Program-made: the position numbers and the translations under genes
Assembly (NCBI GenBank): GCA_936450465.1
Contig: OW388304.1
Coordinates: 41,850,914 to 41,914,913 of the forward strand
From: Gibbula magus
Lineage: Eukaryota; Mollusca; Gastropoda; Trochida; Trochidae
DNA length: 64,000 nt
Direction: 5' to 3'
Notes under the pieces: model-generated
The model's database searches: none
What the model was told of the DNA's origin: nothing
What the model saw: only the letters and a program-made list of their open reading frames with translations
Shown here: positions 56,301-64,000 of the stretch, piece by piece
Numbering within the stretch: position 1 is the stretch's first letter
How the letters are laid out: every line of letters begins with the position of its first letter

Positions 56301-59300
56301 TCACATCCACCAACTACCAGTAGCTATCTCCATGTCAATCATGTACCTGTATCTTCTCCCTGAATGATAACACATCCACCCAATACCAGTAACTATCTCC
56401 ATGTCAATCATGTACCTGTATCTTCTCCCTGGATGATAACACATCCACCGACTACCAGTAGCTACCTTAATGTCAATCATGTACCTGTATCTACTCCCTG
56501 AATGATAACACATCCACCCACTACCAGTAGCTACCTTAATGTCAACCATGTACCTGTATCTTCTCCCTGAATGATAACACATCCACCCACTACCAGTAGC
56601 TACCTTAATGTCAACCATGTACCTGTATCTTCTCCCTGAATGATATCACATCCACCAACTACCAGTAGCTATCTCCATGTCAATCATGTACCTGTATCTT
56701 CTCCCTGGATGATAACAACTCCACCAACTACCAGTAGCTACCTTAATGTCAATCATGTACCTGTATCTTCTCCCTGAATGATAACAACTCCACCCAATAC
56801 CAGTAGCTACCTTAATGTCAACCATATACCTGTATCTAGTACTATCTACTCCCTGAATGATAACAACTCCACCCAATACCAGTAACTATCTCCATGTCAA
56901 TCATGTACCTGTATCTTCTCCCTGAATGATAACACATCCACCGACTACCAGTAGCTACCTTAATGTCAATCATGTACCTGTATCTTCTCCCTGAATGATA
57001 ACACATCCACCCACTACCAGTAGATACCTTAATGTCAATCATGTACTTGTATCTTCTCCCTGAATGATAACAACTCCACCAACTACCAGTAGCTATCTCC
57101 ATGTCAATCATGTACCTGTTTCTACTCCCTGAATGATATCACATTCACCAACTACCAGTAGCTACCTTAATGTCAACCATGTACCTGTATCTTCTCCCTG
57201 AATGATAACACATCCACCCACCCCAGTAGCTACCTTAATGTCAACCATGTACCTGTATCTTCTCCCTGAATGATATCACATCCACCAACTACCAGTAGCT
57301 ACCTTAATGTCAATCATGTACCTGTATCTACTCCCTGAATGACAACAACTCCACCAACTACCAGTAGCTATCTCCATGTCAATCATTGACCTGTTTCTAC
57401 TCCCTGAATGATATCACATTCACCAACTACCAGTAGCTACCTTAATGTCAACCATGTACCTGTATCTTCTCCCTGAATGATAACACATCCACCCGCTACC
57501 AGTAGCTACCTTAATGTCAACCATGTACCTGTATCTTCTCCCTGAATGATATCACATCCACCAACTACCAGTAGCTACCTTAATGTCAATCATGTACCTG
57601 TATCTACTCCCTGAATGATAACAACTCCAGCCACAAGTAGCTACCTTAATGTCAATCATGTACCTGTATCTACTCCATGAATGATAACACATCCACCAAC
57701 TACCAGTAGCTACCTTAATGTCAATCATGTACCTGTATCTACTCCATGAATGATAACACGTCCACCAACTATCAGTAGCTACCTTAATGTCAACCATGTA
57801 CCTGTATCTACTCCCCGAATTATAACACATCCACCCACTACCAGTAACTAACTCCATGTCGATCATGTACCTGTATCTTCTCCCTGGATAACACCTCCAC
57901 CCACTACCAGTAACTATCTTAATGTCAATCATGTACCTGTATCTTCTCCCTGAATGATATCACATCCACCAACTACCAGTAGCTACCTTAATGTCAATCA
58001 TGTACCTGCATCTACTCCCTGAATGATAACACATCCACCCACTACAAGGAGCTACCTAAATGTCAATCATGTACCTGTATCTTCTCCCTGAATGATATCA
58101 CATCCACCAACTACCAGTAGCTACCTTAATGTCAATCATGTACCTGTGTCTACTCCCTGAATGATAACACATCCACCAACTATCAGTAGCTACCTTAATG
58201 TCAATCATGTACCTGTATCTTCTCCCTGAATGATAACACATCCACCCAATACCAGTAACTATCTCCATGTCGATCATGTACCTGTATCTTCTCCCTGAAT
58301 GATAACACATCCACCAACTACAGGTAGCTACCTTAATGTCAATCATGTACCTGTATCTTCTCCCTGAATGATATCACATCCACCAACTACCAGTAGCTAC
58401 CTTAATGTCAATCATGTACCTGCATCTACTCCCTGAATGATAACACATCCACCCACTACAAGGAGCTACCTAAATGTCAATCATGTACCTGTATCTTCTC
58501 CCTGAATGATAACACATCCACCAACTACCAGTAGCTATCTCCATGTCGATCATGTACCTGTGTCTACTCCCTGAATGATATCACATCCACCAACTACCAG
58601 TAGCTACCTTAATGTCAATCATGTACCTGTGTCTACTCCCTGAATGATAACACATCCACCAACTATCAGTAGCTACCTTAATGTCAATCATGTACCTGTA
58701 TCTTCTCCCTGAATGATATCACATCCACCAACTACAAGGAGCTACCTTAATGTCAATCATGTACCTGTATCTTCTCCCTGAATGATATCACATCCACCAA
58801 CTACAAGGAGCTACCTAAATGTCAATCATGTACATGTATTCTCCCTGAATGATATCACATCCACCAACTACAAGGAGCTACCTAAATGTCAATCATGTAC
58901 CTGTATATTCTCCCTGAATGATATCACATCCACCAACTACCAGTAGCTACCTTAATGTCAATCATGTACCTGTGTCTACTCCCTGAATGATAACACATCC
59001 ACCAACTATCAGTAGCTACCTTAATGTCAATCATGTACCTGTATCTTCTCCCTGAATGATAACACATCCACCCAATACCAGTAACTATCTCCATGTCGAT
59101 CATGTACCTGTATCTTCTCCCTGAATGATAACACATCCACCAACTACCAGTAGCTACCTTAATGTCAATCATGTACCTGTATCTTCTCCCTGAATGATAA
59201 CACATCCACCAACTACCAGTAGCTACCTTAATGTCAACCATGTACCTGTATCTTCTCCCTGAATGATAACACATCCACCAACTACCAGTAGCTACCTTAA

Positions 59301-59600
59301 TGTCAATCATGTACCTGTATCTACTCCCTGAATGAAATCACATCCACCAACTACCAGTAGCTATCTCCATGTCAATCATGTACCTGTATCTTCTCCCTGA
59401 ATGATAACAACTCCACCAACTACCAGTAGCTATCTCCATGTCAATCATGTACCTGTATCTTCTCCCTGAATGATAACAACTCCACCAACTACCAGTAGCT
59501 ATCTCCATGTCAATCATGTACCTGCATCTACTACCTGAATGATAACACATCCACCCACTACAAGTAGCTACCTAAATATCCATCATGTACCTGTATCTAC
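53391..59600. repeat. About 3.3-3.45 kb higher-order repeat in the minisatellite, two copies
   Basis: Distinctive unit orders recur at offset 3,451 bp (53391 and 56842) and then at 3,312-3,313 bp (54240/57552, 54785/58098, 55611/58924). The offset change is about two units, so the block duplicated and later lost or gained two units. Confidence 0.85.
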
Positions 59601-59826
59601 TCCCTGAATGATAACACATCCACCCACTACAAGTAGCTACCTTAATGTCAATCATGTACCTGTATCTACTCCCTGAATGATATCACATCCACCAACTACC
59701 AGTAGCTATCTCCATGTCAATCATGTACCTGTATCTACTCCCTGAATGAAATCACATCCACCAACTACCAGTAGCTATCTCCATGTCAATCATGTACCTG
59801 TATCTACTCCCTGAATGATATCACAT

Positions 59827-62800
59827 TCACCAACTACCAGTAGCTACCTTAATGTCAACCATGTACCTGTATCTACTCCCTGAATGATAACAACTCCACC
59901 AACTACCAGTAACTATCTCCATGTCGATCATGTACCTGTATCTTCCCTTCGAATGATAACACATCCACCAACTACCAGTAGCTACCTTAATGTCAATCAT
60001 GTACCTGTATCTTCTCCCTGAATGATAACACATCCACCAACTACCAGTAGCTACCTTAATGTCAACCATGTACCTGTATCTTCTCCCTGAATGATAACAC
60101 ATCCACCAACTACCAGTAGCTACCTTAATGTCAATCATGTACCTGTATCTTCTCCCTGAATGATAACACATCCACCAACTGCCAGTAGCTACCTTAATGT
60201 CAATCATGTACCTGTATCTTCTCCCTGAATGATAACAACTCCACCAAGTACCAGTAGCTATCTCCATGTCAATCATGTACCTGTATCTTCTCCCTGAATG
60301 ATAACAACTCCACCAACTACCAGTAGCTATCTCCATGTCAATCATGTACCTGCATCTACTACCTGAATGATAACACATCCACCCACTACAAGTAGCTACC
60401 TAAATATCCATCATGTACCTGTATCTACTCCCTGAATGATAACACATCCACCCACTACAAGTAGCTACCTTAATGTCAATCATGTACCTGTATCTACTCC
60501 CTGAATGATATCACTTCCACCAACTACCAGTAGCTATCTCCATGTCAATCATGTACCTGTATCTACTCCCTGGATGAAATCACATCCACCAACTACCAGT
60601 AGCTATCTCCATGTCAATCATGTACCTGTATCTACTCCCTGAATGATATCACATTCACCAACTACCAGTAGCTACCTTAATGTCAACCATGTACCTGTAT
60701 CTACTCCCTGAATGATAACAACTCCACCAACTACCAGTAGCTATCTCCATGTCAATCATGTACCTGTATCTACTCCCTGAATTATATCACATTCACCAAC
60801 TATCAGTAGCTACCTTAATGTCAACCATGTACCTGTATCTACTCCCTGAATGATATCACATCCACCCACTACCAGTAGCTATCTCCATGTCATTAAGTTC
60901 CTGTATCTACTCCCTGAATGAAATCACATTCACCAACTACCAGTAGCTACCTTAATGTCAACCATATACCTGTATCTAGTACTATCTACTCCCTGAATGA
61001 TAACAACTCCACCCACTACCAGTAGCTATATCCATGTCAATCATGTACCTGTATCTACTCCCTGAATGATATCACATTCACCAACTACCAGTAGCTACCT
61101 TAATGTCAACCATATACCTGTATCTAGTACTATCTACTCCCTGAATGATAACAACTCCACCAACTACCAGTAGCTATCTCCATGTCAATCATGTACCTGT
61201 GTCTACTCCCTGAATGATATCACATTCACCAACTACCAGTAGCTACCTTAATGTCAACCATATACCTGTATCTAGTACTATCTACTCCCTGAATGATAAC
61301 AACTCCACCCACTACCAGTAGCTATCTCCATGTCAATCATGTACCTGTATCTACTCCCTGAATTATATCACATTCACCAACTATCAGTAGCTACCTTAAT
61401 GTCAACCATGTACCTGTATCTACTCCCTGAATGATATCACATCCACCCACTACCAGTAGCTATCTCCATGTCATTAAGTTCCTGTATCTACTCCCTGAAT
61501 GAAATCACATTCACCAACTACCAGTAGCTACCTTAATGTCAACCATATACCTGTATCTAGTACTATCTACTCCCTGAATGATAACAACTCCACCCACTAC
61601 CAGTAGCTATCTCCATGTCAATCATGTACCTGTATCTACTCCCTGAATGATATCACATCCACCCACTACCAGTAGCTATCTCCATGTCATTAAGTTCCTG
61701 TATCTACTCCCTGAATGAAATCACATTCACCAACTACCAGTAGCTACCTTAATGTCAACCATATACCTGTATCTAGTACTATCTACTCCCTGAATGATAA
61801 CAACTCCACCCACTACCAGTAGCTATATCCATGTCAATCATGTACCTGTATCTACTCCCTGAATGATATCACATTCACCAACTACCAGTAGCTACCTTAA
61901 TGTCAACCATATACCTGTATCTAGTACTATCTACTCCCTGAATGATAACAACTCCACCCACTACCAGTAGCTATCTCCATGTCAATCATGTACCTGTATC
62001 TACTCCCTGAATGATATCACATTCACCAACTACCAGTAGCTACCTTAATGTCAACCATATACCTGTATCTAGTACTATCTACTCCCTGAATGATAACAAC
62101 TCCACCAACTACCAGTAGCTATATCCATGTCAATCATGTACCTGTGTCTACTCCCTGAATGATATCACATTCACCAACTACCAGTAGCTACCTTAATGTC
62201 AACCATGTACCTGTATCTACTCCCTGAATGATAACAACTCCACCAACTACCAGTAACTATCTCCATGTCGATCATGTACCTGTATCTTCCCTTCGAATGA
62301 TATCACATTCACCAACTACCAGTAGCTACCTTAATGTCAACCATGTACCTGTATCTACTCCCTGAATGATAACAACTCCACCAACTACCAGTAGCTATCT
62401 CCATGTCAATCATGTACCTGTATCTACTCCCTGAATTATATCACATTCACCAACTATCAGTAGCTACCTTAATGTCAACCATGTACCTGTATCTACTCCC
62501 TGAATGAAATCACATCCACCAACTACCAGTAGTTATCTCCATGTCAATCATGTACCTGTATCTACTCCCTGAATGATATCACATTCACCAACTACCAGTA
62601 GCTACCTTAATGTCAACCATGTACCTGTATCTACTCCCTGAATGATAACAACTCCACCAACTACCAGTAACTATCTCCATGTCGATCATGTACCTGTATC
62701 TTCCCTTCGAATGATAACACATCCACCAACTACCAGTAGCTACCTTAATGTCAATCATGTACCTGTATCTTCTCCCTGAATGATAACACATCCACCAACT

Positions 62801-63136
62801 ACCAGTAGCTACCTTAATGTCAACCATGTACCTGTATCTTCTCCCTGAATGATAACACATCCACCAACTACCAGTAGCTACCTTAATGTCAATCATGTAC
62901 CTGTATCTTCTCCCTGAATGATAACACATCCACCAACTGCCAGTAGCTACCTTAATGTCAATCATGTACCTGTATCTTCTCCCTGAATGATAACAACTCC
63001 ACCAAGTACCAGTAGCTATCTCCATGTCAATCATGTACCTGTATCTTCTCCCTGAATGATAACAACTCCACCAACTACCAGTAGCTATCTCCATGTCAAT
63101 CATGTACCTGCATCTACTACCTGAATGATAACACAT
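59827..63136. repeat. 2,758 bp higher-order repeat in the minisatellite
   Basis: The segment at 59827-60378 recurs at 62585-63136 with identical translation over 183 codons, offset 2,758 bp (40 units minus 2 bp). Between them is a section dominated by units with the 10 bp insertion. Confidence 0.85.
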
Positions 63137-64000
63137 CCACCCACTACAAGTAGCTACCTAAATATCCATCATGTACCTGTATCTACTCCCTGAATGATAA
63201 CACATCCACCCACTACAAGTAGCTACCTTAATGTCAATCATGTACCTGTATCTACTCCCTGAATGATATCACTTCCACCAACTACCAGTAGCTATCTCCA
63301 TGTCAATCATGTACCTGTATCTACTCCCTGGATGAAATCACATCCACCAACTACCAGTAGCTATCTCCATGTCAATCATGTACCTGTATCTACTCCCTGA
63401 ATGATATCACATTCACCAACTACCAGTAGCTACCTTAATGTCAATCATGTACCTGTATCTACTCCCTGAATGATAACAACTCCACCAACTACCAGTAGCT
63501 ATCTCCATGTCAATCATGTACCTGTATCTACTCCCTGAATTATATCACATTCACCAACTATCAGTAGCTACCTTAATGTCAACAATGTACCTGTATCTAC
63601 TCCCTGAATGATATCACATCCACCCACTACCAGTAGCTATCTCCATGTCATTAAGTTCCTGTATCTACTCCCTGAATGAAATCACATTCACCAACTACCA
63701 GTAGCTACCTTAATGTCAACCATATACCTGTATCTAGTACTATCTACTCCCTGAATGATAACAACTCCACCCACTACCAGTAGCTATATCCATGTCAATC
63801 ATGTACCTGTATCTACTCCCTGAATGATATCACATTCACCAACTACCAGTAGCTACCTTAATGTCAACCATATACCTGTATCTAGTACTATCTACTCCCT
63901 GAATGATAACAACTCCACCAACTACCAGTAGCTATCTCCATGTCAATCATGTACCTGTGTCTACTCCCTGAATGATATCACATTCACCAACTACCAGTAG

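Larger units (their letters stand above)
51566..64000. repeat. 69 bp minisatellite array, about 180 units, runs off right edge
   Basis: The unit contains CATGTACCTGTATCT, CTCCCTGAATGAT and CAACTACCAGTAGC. Variants alternate TTAATGTC/TCCATGTC, ACACATCC/ACAACTCC and TAACAC/TATCAC. Because 69 is divisible by 3, one minus-strand frame stays open for up to 351 codons, repeating a 23-residue unit (MIDIKVATGSWWMCYHSGRR then YRY). The frame is lost at recurring length variants: a 10 bp insertion (AGTACTATCT; for example about 51797, 53387, 56835, 60977, 61127) and short deletions (about 55527, 58839). No start context, splice sites or flanking domain supports a protein. Confidence 0.97.

Noticed and set aside
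51800..63136. Long minus-strand open frames of 70-351 codons built from a 23-residue repeat
   Set aside because: They follow from a 69 bp tandem unit lacking stops in one frame. No gene start, splice context or recognisable domain; recurring 10 bp insertions break the frame. Annotated as minisatellite.
29085..64000. Possible CRISPR-like direct repeats
   Set aside because: The repeats are contiguous tandem units without unique spacers, in a eukaryotic context.

Overview
The window is eukaryotic: spliced exons with GT/AG boundaries, AT-rich intergenic DNA, hAT-type and Penelope-type transposon remnants, and two large tandem arrays. Several dispersed families with (GGAC)n tracts, 140-172 bp core repeats and terminal hairpins resemble the 'pearl' elements I know from bivalve molluscs. 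I therefore infer a marine bivalve genome; this comes from pattern memory, not a search.

Left part (1-28,440). One gene occupies almost all of it on the minus strand. I assembled 13 coding exons by hand from splice sites and reading phase, and every junction keeps frame. The start codon is at 28,375 (alternative 28,420), in a short CpG-rich patch with an NRF1-like site. The last exon I can see is 3,408-3,557, and the gene runs on, probably past the left edge. The visible product is about 404 residues: a KMT5A/SETD8-like SET methyltransferase domain, a 13-nt microexon, a BRCA1/BARD1-like tandem BRCT module with the phosphopeptide-binding residues present, and an acidic tail. I know of no standard animal protein with this architecture. 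Skipping the microexon would give a SET-only product. The introns hold pearl-like copies, three probable hAT-type elements, a decayed Penelope-like fragment, a 2.7 kb long-inverted-repeat element, a tRNA-like sequence, and a set of imperfect palindromes whose arms differ but whose centres share a CGAGG...GCCGA-type core. Intron 2 also holds a possible three-exon small gene on the plus strand.

Middle (28,500-49,365). Just upstream of the promoter is a cluster of the word GGGGACTT in both orientations. It leads into a satellite of about 574 bp per unit (about 35 units, about 20 kb), whose unit carries the same word twice. The satellite has higher-order structure, including two adjacent 2,873 bp five-unit blocks.

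Right part (49,365-64,000). About 2.2 kb of ordinary intergenic DNA with element copies is followed by a 69 bp minisatellite (about 180 units, reaching the right edge). It starts a few bases after the 3' end of a pearl-like copy, has its own higher-order repeats, and is open in one minus-strand frame because 69 is a multiple of 3.

No rRNA gene, CRISPR array or intact transposase was seen. All gene calls are manual and need transcript evidence.
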